DNA from: Bacillota bacterium
GTDB lineage: Bacteria; Bacillota; Clostridia; Christensenellales; SZUA-584
Assembly: GCA_023399095.1 (NCBI GenBank)
Contig: JAEWQS010000169.1
Coordinates: forward strand, 1 to 21,038
Direction of reading: 5' to 3'
Length of the DNA: 21,038 nucleotides
Shown here: positions 1-8,037 of the stretch, one piece after another
Layout of the letters: each line of letters starts with the position of its first letter
Position numbering within the stretch: the first letter of the stretch is position 1
The notes under the pieces: generated by a model
What the model was told of the DNA's origin: nothing
The model's database searches: none
What the model saw: only the letters and a program-made list of their open reading frames with translations
Program-made: the position numbers and the translations under genes

Positions 1-660
1 AACGTTCTGCGCGCCGTGTTTTTTTATCATACGCGACATGCCCCCGTTTTGCAGCGCGTAGTATGAGTAAGCCGTATCGATATAAAGCGGCAAGCCCAGC
101 AATGTGTCCTCCACATCGCGCCAGAGCGCATGGCTACCCATGTGTGCCGCCACGAGCTTTAGTCCCGGCACATTCTCAATCACGCGCCTCAGCATGAGCG
201 GCGTGCAGTGCACGGGTGCCGGAAAGCCGATATCCACGCCCGCGTGCAGCACCACAGTGAGCCCCAGATCCCGAAGTGCCTCATAGAGCGGCATCATGCG
301 CGGCTCGTCTGCAAAAAAGTGCTGGTAATCCGGATGCAGCTTCACGCCTTCAAAGCCATCCGCTGCCAGTTTTCCTGCTGCGGTGAAAAAATCGGAGTCG
401 TCCGGATGCAGCGCGCCGAAAAATACGGCGTTATCATCTGAATTCTCAAGCGCCCACTTGTTGATGGGGCTCACCTGAGATGGCTTTGTCGCCACGGGCA
501 GCACCACGCACTGATCCACGCCGCAAGCAGCCATGTGCGCTTTCAAGCCGTCAAGCGTGCCGTCGTGAACAGCCGTGATTTTGGCGTTTTTTTCGAGCCT
601 ATCTATCGCCGAGGGCGCAAGCGCATCAACAAAGCAGTGTGTGTGAAAATCTATAATCAT
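1..660 (-). CDS. Amidohydrolase-family metal-dependent hydrolase (3' end beyond the window)
   Basis: The reverse strand is open for 220 codons from an ATG at 660 to the window edge, so the C-terminus is missing. The protein starts MIIDFHTH, which carries the HxH metal-binding pair (H6, H8) of the amidohydrolase superfamily (amidohydrolase_2 type). Further family-like stretches follow in order: VKLHPDYQHF, VVLHAGVDIGFP and LVAAHMGSHALW, whose histidines fit the later metal and catalytic positions of the TIM barrel. Known members are cytosolic hydrolases or decarboxylases acting on small cyclic or carboxylated substrates; the substrate here cannot be read from the sequence. A GGAG ribosome site lies about 8 bases before the ATG. 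The gene is divergent from the chemoreceptor gene and has a candidate promoter with an inverted repeat (689-717). The family call is firm; the exact reaction is open. Confidence 0.85.
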   Translation of the reverse strand, partial: MIIDFHTHCFVDALAPSAIDRLEKNAKITAVHDGTLDGLKAHMAACGVDQCVVLPVATKPSQVSPINKWALENSDDNAVFFGALHPDDSDFFTAAGKLAADGFEGVKLHPDYQHFFADEPRMMPLYEALRDLGLTVVLHAGVDIGFPAPVHCTPLMLRRVIENVPGLKLVAAHMGSHALWRDVEDTLLGLPLYIDTAYSYYALQNGGMSRMIKKHGAQNV

Positions 661-688
661 TTCTTTACTCCATCTGTATACTGCAACC

Positions 689-717
689 ATTTTACACCAT
701 TCAAAAGTGTTTTGAAA
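689..717 (-). promoter_or_regulatory. Candidate promoter of the amidohydrolase gene with an embedded inverted repeat
   Basis: Read on the minus strand, TTTCAA (717-712) and TAAAAT (694-689) are separated by 17 bases, a moderate match to a housekeeping promoter. A perfect 7-bp inverted repeat with a 3-base spacer (TTCAAAA-gtg-TTTTGAA, 700-716) fills the spacer and overlaps the -35. That placement is typical of a repressor operator. No regulator gene is visible next to it. Confidence 0.45.
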
Positions 718-801
718 GGAACATGGTATTAAAAACTATGCAGGCATAATTATAAAAGCGTTAAAGTGTGACCGTATTATTTTCATTTGTGAAAAAGTAG
801 T

Positions 802-828
802 TAAATAAGTCCAATTAAATGCCGATAT
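802..828 (+). promoter_or_regulatory. Sigma-D (sigma-28, flagellar) promoter of the chemoreceptor gene
   Basis: TAAA (802-805), 15 bases, then GCCGATAT (821-828). This matches the sigma-D consensus TAAA-N15-GCCGATAA at all but the last base. Transcription would begin around 835, just ahead of the AGAGGA ribosome site (838-843) of the methyl-accepting chemotaxis gene. The consensus is established for Bacillus and Clostridia motility genes; use of this site is inferred. Confidence 0.8.
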
Positions 829-850
829 AAAAAATAAAGAGGATTTCATA

Positions 851-2524
851 ATGATAGAAGAAAACGTTGCAGAGCAAAATTCCTTTAACTACGATTTAAA
901 AAAAGCTGATCTTGTGAATCTTTTCATTGTACTGGCCCTCATTATCATTACGACTGTACAGACTGTTTTCAGAAATGAAAGCGTATCAGATGTATTGGTT
1001 GAAGCCATCCCGGTGGCGCTATTAATGGTCGGTATCTACTTTTTGAAATTCAAACGCTTTGTCAAATCTTTATTATTTGGTGCAATTCCCGCATTGGCTA
1101 TTTGTTTTAATATATATACGAGTCCGTTCTCAGTCGATAGGCACTATATGCTGTTGTTAACAGTTGTCGTCATCGCATTGTATTTCAATACTAAGCTGCT
1201 GCTTACCTACGGAGGAATTATCAATCTCTTATATATTGCGACTTATGTGTTGGTTCCCCAAAATTTCATCGGTGAAGATTCCGGTATCGCCTTTTTCATT
1301 TCCATATTCTTTATGCTGAATGCGGCGATTATCGCCATGTTTTTTCTGGCGAAATGGGGCAGCAATATCATTGAAAATGTCAAACGAAACAATTCAGAAG
1401 TCAAAGCACTCATAGAGCAGGTTCAGCGCGCCAGCGAACTGGATAAGATACAGATGGAATATCAAAAAAGCGAGGTTCAAAAGCTCTTAATGAGTCTTGA
1501 GCGGCTTTCCAGGGGCGAGCTGGCTTGCGACATCGAGGTGGAATTACCGGATGAGAGCATAAGAGATTCTTATGAATTGTTCAGGAATATCGCTGATGAC
1601 CTTTCTGTAAGCGTTAATACCATAAAGGGATATATTTTGGAGATTACGGGGGTACTCACGGAAATTGCCAGAGGCAATCTGCGCGAAAGCATTACATCCG
1701 AATATAAAGGTGATTTTGTTGAGTTAAAGGATTCGATCAACATCATTGTTCAAACATTAAACAGCGTTCTTAACAATATCGACCTGGCAGCCGAGCAGGT
1801 GACGTCTGGTGCCAGACAAGTATCTGACGGCAACCAAGCGGCTTCTCAAAATGTGGCGGAGCAGGCTGGGTCCGTGGAGGAATTGTCGGCAACGATTATG
1901 AGTATTGCTGACCAGACCAAACAAAACGCCGCCAACGCGGCGCGTGCAAATGAACTGACAGCTGAAGCAAAGAAAGAGGCTGTATCCGGAAATCAAATGA
2001 TGTGCAGTCTACAACAGGCCATGGATGAAATCAACACCGCTTCGGGTGATATCAAGGGTATTATCAAAACGATTGAGGATATTTCTTTCCAGACAAACAT
2101 TCTGGCTTTGAATGCCGCGGTAGAGGCTGCCCGCGCCGGTGTTCACGGAAAAGGCTTTGCGGTTGTGGCGGAAGAAGTGCGAAATCTGGCAAACAAAAGC
2201 GCCGAGGCTGCCAATCGGACTGTGGCATTGATTGCGCAGTCCATCGACAAAATAACGGCGGGGACCAGTATGGTCAACGAGACGGCAGGCGTGCTGGATA
2301 ATATTATGACAACGGTGGATAAAGCAGCTGGATTGGTCGGACAGATTGCGGCTTCCAGCAGCGAGCAGGCAACAGGAATCATACAGGTGAATGCGGGGAT
2401 TGAGCAAATGTCTCAGAAGGTGCAGCATAACTCTGCGACCGCGCAGGAGGTTGCCGCGGCAAGTGAAGAGCTTTCCAGCCAGGCGTCTATGCTAAAAGAC
2501 ATGGTTGGGCAGTTTTCACTTTAA
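851..2524 (+). CDS. Methyl-accepting chemotaxis protein with six-helix membrane sensor
   Basis: This 557-residue chemoreceptor would sense a signal at the membrane and pass it to CheA/CheW. Residues about 20-170 form roughly six hydrophobic helices with only short loops, so there is no large extracellular ligand domain. A HAMP-like and linker region follows (about 200-310), including GELACDIEVELPDE and a second GNLRESI segment. The rest is the cytoplasmic MCP coiled coil, whose hairpin tip (about 405-445) contains QTNILALNAAVEAARAG and GFAVVAEEVRNLANKSAEAA. No C-terminal CheR/CheB tether pentapeptide is present. AGAGGA seven bases before the ATG supports the start, and a sigma-D promoter sits directly upstream. 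It is a lone receptor gene with no che genes nearby. The ligand is unknown; a membrane-embedded or energy-type sensor is possible. Confidence 0.95.
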   Translation: MIEENVAEQNSFNYDLKKADLVNLFIVLALIIITTVQTVFRNESVSDVLVEAIPVALLMVGIYFLKFKRFVKSLLFGAIPALAICFNIYTSPFSVDRHYMLLLTVVVIALYFNTKLLLTYGGIINLLYIATYVLVPQNFIGEDSGIAFFISIFFMLNAAIIAMFFLAKWGSNIIENVKRNNSEVKALIEQVQRASELDKIQMEYQKSEVQKLLMSLERLSRGELACDIEVELPDESIRDSYELFRNIADDLSVSVNTIKGYILEITGVLTEIARGNLRESITSEYKGDFVELKDSINIIVQTLNSVLNNIDLAAEQVTSGARQVSDGNQAASQNVAEQAGSVEELSATIMSIADQTKQNAANAARANELTAEAKKEAVSGNQMMCSLQQAMDEINTASGDIKGIIKTIEDISFQTNILALNAAVEAARAGVHGKGFAVVAEEVRNLANKSAEAANRTVALIAQSIDKITAGTSMVNETAGVLDNIMTTVDKAAGLVGQIAASSSEQATGIIQVNAGIEQMSQKVQHNSATAQEVAAASEELSSQASMLKDMVGQFSL

Positions 2525-2548
2525 AAAATGACAACTCGCTAGAATGAA

Positions 2549-2576
2549 AAGCTGCTCCAATTAATCGGGGCAGCTT
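2549..2576 (+). terminator. Hairpin after the chemoreceptor gene, possible terminator
   Basis: A 10-bp stem (2549-2558 with 2567-2576, one U-G pair) with an 8-base loop begins 25 bases after the stop codon. It is not followed by a clean T-run: a second weak hairpin (AGAC...GTCT) and a short TTT come next. Placement suits a terminator, but the tail is poor. Confidence 0.4.
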
Positions 2577-2613
2577 CAGACTATTAAAAAAGTCTTTAAA
2601 TATAATTCGTGGG

Positions 2614-2753
2614 CAAGACGGGCTGTGCCCGCGCAGCCCACACCTTGGCTCCACCCCAAAAAGGATGCTTTTTGGGGACCCCGGGGTTTTGCGCAGTTTC
2701 GAGTTTGCGAGGAACAAGCAAGACCGGTAAACTGGCGGAAAGCCGTAGGCTTT
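2614..2753. repeat. Cluster of GC-rich hairpins between convergent genes
   Basis: Three inverted repeats lie side by side between the convergent chemoreceptor and ytxC genes. They are GGGCTG...CAGCCC (2620-2639); a perfect 10-bp stem CCCCAAAAAG-gatg-CTTTTTGGGG (2654-2677) followed by CCCCGGGG; and AAAGCC-gta-GGCTTT (2739-2753). No coding frame in this stretch has a convincing start or family. It may be a dispersed palindromic element, or it may serve as the termination zone for both genes. Confidence 0.5.
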
Positions 2754-2777
2754 TCGACAAGCCCGCAAGCAGGCAGC

Positions 2778-3605
2778 TTATATCATGTCTTCCGAGAACT
2801 CCACGCGCTGGCCAAACACATCCTTTATGGTTTCGATGATGCGTGCATCAAAGAAGCGGTCTTTATTATGAACAATTATGGACAGCGGCGCCATGTTCAC
2901 AAGCGCGCTTAGCAACGCATCGTCTCTATCCATGCTCTCACCGGAGTATTGGCATTTCAAGAGACAGAGACGGTCGTCGAGCAGCATATACTGGCCGTTT
3001 CCGTCCACGCAAATGTGAACCTTTCGCACACGCGGTATCCGAATCTTTACAAACAACCGCAGAATTTCGACGAATTCTACGTATTCACGCTTCCTGATAT
3101 ATTCCTCAACGCACAGCGCGAGCTCTTTTTCCCATGTTTCTAAATAGTCCTTCATACGAAAACGCATGAAGCCTTCGAGCATAACGCTATCTGCCTCATT
3201 TTGCGCCAGCATATCGCTAAGGCGCTGTTTCACATCGATTTTGCACATCGCGACTTCGTTTTTTTGCCCCGATGTACCATACCACAGTTTTTTTAAAGCG
3301 CGCACGAGTATATCGCACTGCTCCTTTTCCGAGAGGAAATAGTAGTCCTGCTTTAATAACCGTACCATGTGGCGGATCTGAAGATTCTCCACAATGATAT
3401 CGGCGAGTATTGTGCAAAGCATCGTATGCTCTTTTTCAAGGCTGTGCTCACAATCGGACAGATTTACCTTGGCAATGTGCCCTTCCGACCCGTCAACCTC
3501 ATTTATGCTGACCAGGCAGCCCTGCCGCATTGCGTCGTGTGTCCTGTTGGTGATAAGCGGCGCGAGCTCCAATCCTTGGTCTTCTATTCCAATAATAATG
3601 TTCAA
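2778..3605 (-). CDS. ytxC: Putative sporulation protein, YtxC family
   Basis: A 275-residue cytoplasmic-looking protein with no signal peptide or membrane helix. It resembles the YtxC-like family (about 280 residues, spore-forming Firmicutes; molecular role not established). The clearest family-like stretch is EGFMRFRMKDYLETWEKEL around residues 145-163, followed by an EEY-REYVEFVEILRLFV helix and the C-terminal PLSIIVHNKDRF segment. The frame opens with TTG at 3605, preceded by GGGTG; an in-frame TGA three codons upstream excludes a longer form. It points away from the ABC-2 operon and stands alone. No recognisable sporulation sigma-factor promoter could be picked out upstream. The assignment rests on remembered family motifs and length, not a search. 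Confidence 0.75.
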   Translation of the reverse strand: MNIIIGIEDQGLELAPLITNRTHDAMRQGCLVSINEVDGSEGHIAKVNLSDCEHSLEKEHTMLCTILADIIVENLQIRHMVRLLKQDYYFLSEKEQCDILVRALKKLWYGTSGQKNEVAMCKIDVKQRLSDMLAQNEADSVMLEGFMRFRMKDYLETWEKELALCVEEYIRKREYVEFVEILRLFVKIRIPRVRKVHICVDGNGQYMLLDDRLCLLKCQYSGESMDRDDALLSALVNMAPLSIIVHNKDRFFDARIIETIKDVFGQRVEFSEDMI

Positions 3606-3698
3606 TCCACGTCACCCTTTTTTTTCGGTTCTATATAATTTATGCCGCGCTAAAATAAACGTTTCTCACATTAATGTTTGCTGCAAAAGAAAAATCTC

Positions 3699-3730
3699 TC
3701 GTTGTAATTTTTGTAATTTGCAACGATAAG
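3699..3730 (+). promoter_or_regulatory. Weak candidate promoter and inverted repeat ahead of the ABC-2 operon
   Basis: TTGTAA (3702-3707), 17 bases, then GATAAG (3725-3730) is a mediocre housekeeping promoter match, 67 bases before the first start codon. A 6-bp inverted repeat TCGTTG...CAACGA (3699-3704 and 3721-3726) brackets it and could be an operator. The 3606-3796 spacer shows nothing stronger. Confidence 0.3.
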
Positions 3731-3796
3731 GCAGGTCATGTTATCATGGGATATATTGGTCAAATCACTTATTGTTATTTTTATAAGGAGGGCGCT

Positions 3797-4732
3797 ATGT
3801 CGCTGCTTGAAATCCGAAATTTAAAAAAATACTTTAAAAACATCAAAGCTGTGGACGATATTTCCTTTAACGTGGATAAAGGTGATATTCTGGGGCTGTT
3901 AGGGCCCAACGGCGCAGGCAAATCCACGGCGATTTCGATGATTGCCACGCTGGCCGCGCCCGACAGCGGCACTATCCGCTTCAAGGGTGAGGACATCGCG
4001 CAAAACCCAAAAGCCATACAGCAAAGCCTTGGTCTGGTGCCGCAGGAAATCGCGTTGTATCCGAATCTGTCTGGTCTGGAGAATTTGCAGTTTTGGGGAC
4101 GCGCGTACGGCCTTTCGGGTGCGGTGCTCAAAAAGCGCATTGACGAGGTGTCCGAAGTGATCGGCATCACAGAGAGGCTCAAAGATCGCGTCAAAAAATA
4201 CTCGGGCGGCATGCAGCGGCGGCTCAACATCGGCGCGGCGCTGCTGCACAATCCGGAGTTCATCATTATGGACGAGCCCACCGTAGGTATTGATCCGCAG
4301 TCGCGTAACCACATATTGGACACAGTTAAAGCGCTGGCCAGCAACGACACGACGATCATTTACACGAGCCACTACATGGAAGAGGTGGAGCTGCTGTGCG
4401 ACCGCGTGTGCATCATGGACGCTGGCAAAATCATCGCGGCAGGCACCAAGGACGAGATTACGTCGTCGCTGGGCGGCGGCTGTGAGCTTACGCTTAAGCT
4501 GGCAAAGCCTGACGCGGCGCTCTGCGAAAAGCTGTCGGCTCTTGACAATGTCACAAAGCTCAGCGCCGAGGACGACATGGTGTATATTGTCGCAGACAAC
4601 GGGGACAAAGCGACGCACGCCGTGCTGGAGCTTGTGGGTAAAAGCAACGCTTCGCTGCTGTCTTTCGATACCAAAAAACCAAGCCTTGAGACGGTGTTCT
4701 TAAATCTCACGGGCCGCGCATTGAGGGACTGA
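3797..4732 (+). CDS. ABC-2 type exporter, ATP-binding protein
   Basis: A 311-residue ATPase that would power the two permeases encoded next. Walker A GPNGAGKS is near residues 36-43, the signature YSGGMQRR near 135, Walker B FIIMDEP near 154-160 with the catalytic Glu, and the H-loop in YTSHYMEE near 190. The last 90 residues form the C-terminal extension common in the DRA/CcmA/Nat subclass, which exports drugs, lipids, peptides or ions. The open frame extends upstream to 3674, but ATG 3797 has an ideal AGGAGGG six bases ahead and starts the conserved MSLLEIRNLKKYF. It is the first gene of a five-gene operon; only 4 bases separate it from the permease gene. The cargo is unknown. Confidence 0.93.
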   Translation: MSLLEIRNLKKYFKNIKAVDDISFNVDKGDILGLLGPNGAGKSTAISMIATLAAPDSGTIRFKGEDIAQNPKAIQQSLGLVPQEIALYPNLSGLENLQFWGRAYGLSGAVLKKRIDEVSEVIGITERLKDRVKKYSGGMQRRLNIGAALLHNPEFIIMDEPTVGIDPQSRNHILDTVKALASNDTTIIYTSHYMEEVELLCDRVCIMDAGKIIAAGTKDEITSSLGGGCELTLKLAKPDAALCEKLSALDNVTKLSAEDDMVYIVADNGDKATHAVLELVGKSNASLLSFDTKKPSLETVFLNLTGRALRD

Positions 4733-4736
4733 AGCC

Positions 4737-6026
4737 ATGAAACTGATCGATATTATCAAAAAGGATCTGCGCGTGGTCTTAAGAGACCGCGTGGCGCTGA
4801 TGTTCATATTCTTAATGCCCATCGTGTTGATTACGATACTGAGCTTTGCACTGGGCGGCGTATTCACGTCCGACGGCATGTCTATCGGGCATTTAAACAT
4901 CGCAGTGGTGGACAACACCACTGAAGACGAAACGCAACAGACGGCAAAACAGATTGCGGGCGATGGCGCGTCACTGGACATGAACCATATGTCGTTGTAT
5001 TCCATGCTGGATTCCGACGAGGTGTCTGAATTTTTAAGCTATACAGTGATGGACGAAGCCGTAGCGAATGAGATGCTGCAAAACGGCGGCATCGATGCCG
5101 TCGTTACCATTCCCCAAGGGTTCAACGCAGGGTTGCTCAATATGATGACGGGCTTGGGCGGGGACGATTTGCAGATCGATGTATTGGGCGCACAGAACCG
5201 CACGATGGAATCAGGCATTGTGGCCAGCATCGTCCGCGCCTATACGGATACATTCAGCACACTGACAGCGGATATGGACATCTTGAAACAAACGGCAATG
5301 AGCAGCGGTGGCATGATTGAGCAAACGATGAGTAAGCTGGACTTTGAATCGTTTATGCAGAGCCTGTCTCAGCAGCCGGAAATTAATATTAATATGGAAG
5401 GCATTGCGGCGCGCAAGGTGTTAAGCAGCTTTTCCTACTATTCTATCGCGATTACATGCATGTTCGTGCTGTATGCCGCGGGGCAAGGCAGTACGTTTTT
5501 ACTGACCGAAAGCCAGGAGAAAACGCTGCTGCGGTTAACCGCGGCGGGTGTGTCTACCAAAAAGCTGCTGCTTGGCAAATCCGTGGCGGTCTTTTTCCTA
5601 TGTATCATACAGCTGATCGTGCTGCTCGGCTTTTCGACGCTCGCTTTCGGTATTGAATGGGGCAATCCGCTTGTCTTTGTGCTCATATCCATCTGTGTGG
5701 CGATCTCCATCACGGGTCTCGGTGTGCTGCTTATGGTGCTTGTGTACCGCGCGGGCAACCCGAGTGTGGGCAGTGTGTTTCAAAGCGTGCTAGCCCAGGT
5801 GCTGGCGCTATTCGGCGGCAGCTTCCTGCCGCTTTCAGTGCTTCCGGCGTTTTTCTCCACAGTAGCGCTTTTCACGCCTAACGGACTGGCGATTATGGCC
5901 TACACGGGTAACGTCACAGGCGCACCGCTTACGGAAATACTGCCGTATTTGGGTGGCAGCGTCCTGATGGGCATCGTGCTCTATTTTGTGGGTCTGATGC
6001 TTTTCCCAAAAGAAAGGAAGGCGTAA
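4737..6026 (+). CDS. ABC-2 type exporter, permease subunit 1
   Basis: A 429-residue membrane protein of the ABC-2 permease type. One hydrophobic helix at about residues 19-40 is followed by a roughly 190-residue extracytoplasmic region (about 42-230). Five to six hydrophobic segments run from about 233 to the C-terminus (for example ITCMFVLYAAG and LIVLLGFSTLAFGI). This one-plus-five layout with a large outer loop is typical of ABC-2 exporters of the YhgE/NatB/LPS-export class. It pairs with the preceding ATPase and the following, distantly similar permease, which suggests a heterodimeric channel. The next gene starts one base after its stop codon. The C-terminus ends in the charged tail PKERKA. 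Confidence 0.9.
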   Translation: MKLIDIIKKDLRVVLRDRVALMFIFLMPIVLITILSFALGGVFTSDGMSIGHLNIAVVDNTTEDETQQTAKQIAGDGASLDMNHMSLYSMLDSDEVSEFLSYTVMDEAVANEMLQNGGIDAVVTIPQGFNAGLLNMMTGLGGDDLQIDVLGAQNRTMESGIVASIVRAYTDTFSTLTADMDILKQTAMSSGGMIEQTMSKLDFESFMQSLSQQPEININMEGIAARKVLSSFSYYSIAITCMFVLYAAGQGSTFLLTESQEKTLLRLTAAGVSTKKLLLGKSVAVFFLCIIQLIVLLGFSTLAFGIEWGNPLVFVLISICVAISITGLGVLLMVLVYRAGNPSVGSVFQSVLAQVLALFGGSFLPLSVLPAFFSTVALFTPNGLAIMAYTGNVTGAPLTEILPYLGGSVLMGIVLYFVGLMLFPKERKA

Positions 6027-6027
6027 C

Positions 6028-7197
6028 ATGGCGGCAATTCTTTGGCTGAAATTAAAACTCATGCGTCAGGATGTGATTATGTATGTGATCATGACGTTTA
6101 TGGCGATATTCTTAACCTTCGTGTTCGGCAACGCCATGTTTGGTGGCAGCGGCGCCCAGCGTGTCTACGTGATAGATAACGACGACAGTGCGTTTTCCTC
6201 ATCTTTTATTGACTCGTTTGATGCAGACGCCTATGCGCTGGAGGGAAAAACACAGCAAGAGGCCGAAGCGGCCGTGTCGAAGGGTGAAGCGCTCGCGGCC
6301 ATTATGATTCCCAAGGGCTTTGAAGACATCTCAGGCGGCGGGGCAGAGGTCTCAATTTTGCGTACAGCCGACAGCGCGGACATACTCATGCTGGAAAATG
6401 CGGTGCGCTCCGCGTACCAAAACGCCGCACATGTGTACCAGTTGCACAGTGAACTCGATGCAGTGCTCGACGGCGTCGGTTTCCAAGCGCCGTCTTTGGA
6501 AACCGTGCAGGATGAATTTGCCCTGCGCATGGAAGACAAGCCAATCACCGTGTCATATACCGTATTGGACGCAGATGATTTCGATGAGAAATACTACGAA
6601 AATATACACTACATGATGGGCTTTAACATCTTCTTCGTGATGTTCAGCATCGTGTTCACGATGGGCAGCATACTCGAAGACAAAAAGCTGCGCACATGGA
6701 ACCGCATTCGCATATCGCCGCTTTCCTCACGCGCGGTACTCGCGGGCAACTTCATTCCCGCATATGTGGTGGGGCTTTTACAGATGGCGATCGTGCTGTT
6801 TTTAGGACAAATGCTGTTCGGCATCGAGCTTGGAGATGCGTTGCTGCCTGTATTTATGGTATTCGCGGCGTTCGTACTGGCCGCCACGTGCATCGGGCTG
6901 CTGCTGGCCACCGTGTTTAAGGGCATCGAGCAAATGGGCGCGGCGGTGCCGGTGATCATCGTGGGCACAAGTATGCTAGGCGGCTGCATGTGGCCGCTGT
7001 CCATCGTGGGTTCAGATTTGCTGCTGGGCATTGCGAAGGGCATGCCGCAGTTCTGGGCATTGGATGCTGTCGAAAGGCTCGCCGCATACCACGTTGATTT
7101 GGGTGATGTCCTCTTGAACATTGGCGTACTGGTCGGCATGGCGCTTGTGCTGTTTGCGGTCAGTATGTTAATCTATAACAAAAAGCAAAGGGCGTGA
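6028..7197 (+). CDS. ABC-2 type exporter, permease subunit 2
   Basis: A 389-residue second ABC-2 permease with the same architecture as its neighbour. A helix lies at about 12-35 (VIMTFMAIFLTFVFG), an extracytoplasmic domain at about 36-190 and the membrane block from about 195. Conserved-looking EDKKLRTWNRIRISPLS between the first two helices of the block matches the cytoplasmic coupling segment seen in this family. The start is ATG 6028, with GGAAGG just ahead inside the end of the previous gene. Its stop codon overlaps the GTG start of the next gene (GTGA), so translation of the two is probably coupled. Substrate unknown. Confidence 0.9.
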   Translation: MAAILWLKLKLMRQDVIMYVIMTFMAIFLTFVFGNAMFGGSGAQRVYVIDNDDSAFSSSFIDSFDADAYALEGKTQQEAEAAVSKGEALAAIMIPKGFEDISGGGAEVSILRTADSADILMLENAVRSAYQNAAHVYQLHSELDAVLDGVGFQAPSLETVQDEFALRMEDKPITVSYTVLDADDFDEKYYENIHYMMGFNIFFVMFSIVFTMGSILEDKKLRTWNRIRISPLSSRAVLAGNFIPAYVVGLLQMAIVLFLGQMLFGIELGDALLPVFMVFAAFVLAATCIGLLLATVFKGIEQMGAAVPVIIVGTSMLGGCMWPLSIVGSDLLLGIAKGMPQFWALDAVERLAAYHVDLGDVLLNIGVLVGMALVLFAVSMLIYNKKQRA

Positions 7198-7745
7198 TTG
7201 TTGTGGATGAAAGAATCGTTGAGACAGCCCGAAAATACCGTCAGCTTGCACAGGATATCATGACGTTTACAGCACAAGAGCGGCTGGACAGCCACTTTCC
7301 TCTCGATTTGCAGACCTCGCTACTGCGATTATATTATGCGAAGCGTTTGGATGCGCGATTGGAAAAGTGCGAAGCGCTGCTCACCGACGAATCGGATCAA
7401 AGCGTGTTTGACGCGCTCACTGACGCGGCGGAAGCCATTGACGCCGCGACGCTGGCCGCGCTGGATGATATCGAACAGTATGGCAAGGACGATTATGATT
7501 TTGCGCGCATGATCGATCAGCTGTCGGTCAGTTCCGTGGCCGAAGGGCTTATCGACCAGCTTTGCAAGCTGTACAAATGCGAGAGCATCATCAAAATGAC
7601 ATTTGACTACGCATCCGCGCATTCGTATTCATCTACACCCGAGGAATATATTGAAAAACACATGGATATCGACATGGAAGCGCTGCTTGAGCTTCGTCAG
7701 TCTCTGCTTGATGATATATCGAAAGCTTTAGGAGAGAGTGAATGA
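7194..7745 (+). CDS. Unrecognised helical protein encoded with the ABC-2 exporter
   Basis: A 183-residue acidic protein of no family I recognise. It looks almost entirely helical and soluble: there is no signal peptide and no membrane segment. Regular heptad-like runs are seen at about 40-85 (LLRLYYAKRLDARLEKCEALL) and again near the C-terminus. The frame opens with GTG at 7194, overlapping the permease stop as GTGA. GTG 7203 (giving MDERIV) is an alternative and has better spacing to the AAAGGG upstream. The 3' end overlaps the following gene by ATGA. Being held between an exporter and a Cas2-like gene by two overlaps argues for a joint function, perhaps a cytosolic partner of the exporter; that is inference only. 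Confidence 0.75.
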   Translation: MIVVDERIVETARKYRQLAQDIMTFTAQERLDSHFPLDLQTSLLRLYYAKRLDARLEKCEALLTDESDQSVFDALTDAAEAIDAATLAALDDIEQYGKDDYDFARMIDQLSVSSVAEGLIDQLCKLYKCESIIKMTFDYASAHSYSSTPEEYIEKHMDIDMEALLELRQSLLDDISKALGESE

Positions 7746-8026
7746 CCACATACATTGTGACCTATAGCCTTGGAAAAGATGAGAAGAAGTACAAAAGCTT
7801 TATTAAGGCGCTTGAAGTCATCGGTGGCGTCAAGGTGCTCACCAGCACATATCTTGTGAACACTGCGAACAATATCGATGAGATGCGCGTTGCGCTGCTG
7901 CCATACCTGGAGAAAACCGACAGCCTTTTTATCGGCGCGATCAACGGCGAGGTGGCTGTAAGGAACGCGCTTTGCGGCAACGAGACGCTGCAAAAGCTGC
8001 TCGTGGATTCAAGGAAGACGGATTGA
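7742..8026 (+). CDS. Small Cas2/VapD-fold-like protein, stand-alone
   Basis: A 94-residue protein whose predicted strand and helix order fits a ferredoxin-like fold. It has strand TYIVTYSL, helix KKYKSFIKALEVIGG, strand VKVLTSTYLVNT, helix NIDEMRVALLPYLE and strand DSLFIGAIN. This layout and wording recall small proteins that databases label Cas2-like or SinR-family. Cas2 proteins with nuclease activity keep an Asp at the end of strand one (YD); here the position is Ser (YS), so metal-dependent cleavage is unlikely. There is no CRISPR array, cas1 or toxin-antitoxin partner in the window. Its ATG overlaps the previous stop (ATGA), making it the last gene of the ABC-2 operon. It may be a small dimeric regulator or adaptor. 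The fold call is moderate; the function is unknown. Confidence 0.75.
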   Translation: MTTYIVTYSLGKDEKKYKSFIKALEVIGGVKVLTSTYLVNTANNIDEMRVALLPYLEKTDSLFIGAINGEVAVRNALCGNETLQKLLVDSRKTD

Positions 8027-8037
8027 GTGCTGATTTT

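Noticed and set aside
2609..2912. Short overlapping plus-strand frames after the chemoreceptor
   Set aside because: They translate the hairpin cluster and run into the 3' end of ytxC on the opposite strand; no family and no ribosome site.
3674..3796. N-terminal extension of the ABC-2 ATPase
   Set aside because: The AGGAGGG site and conserved MSLLEIRNLKKYF beginning at 3797 define the start; the extension covers the promoter region.
3899..4618. 239-codon minus-strand frame
   Set aside because: Antisense to the clearly coding ABC-2 ATPase; Arg/His-rich composition typical of a shadow frame.
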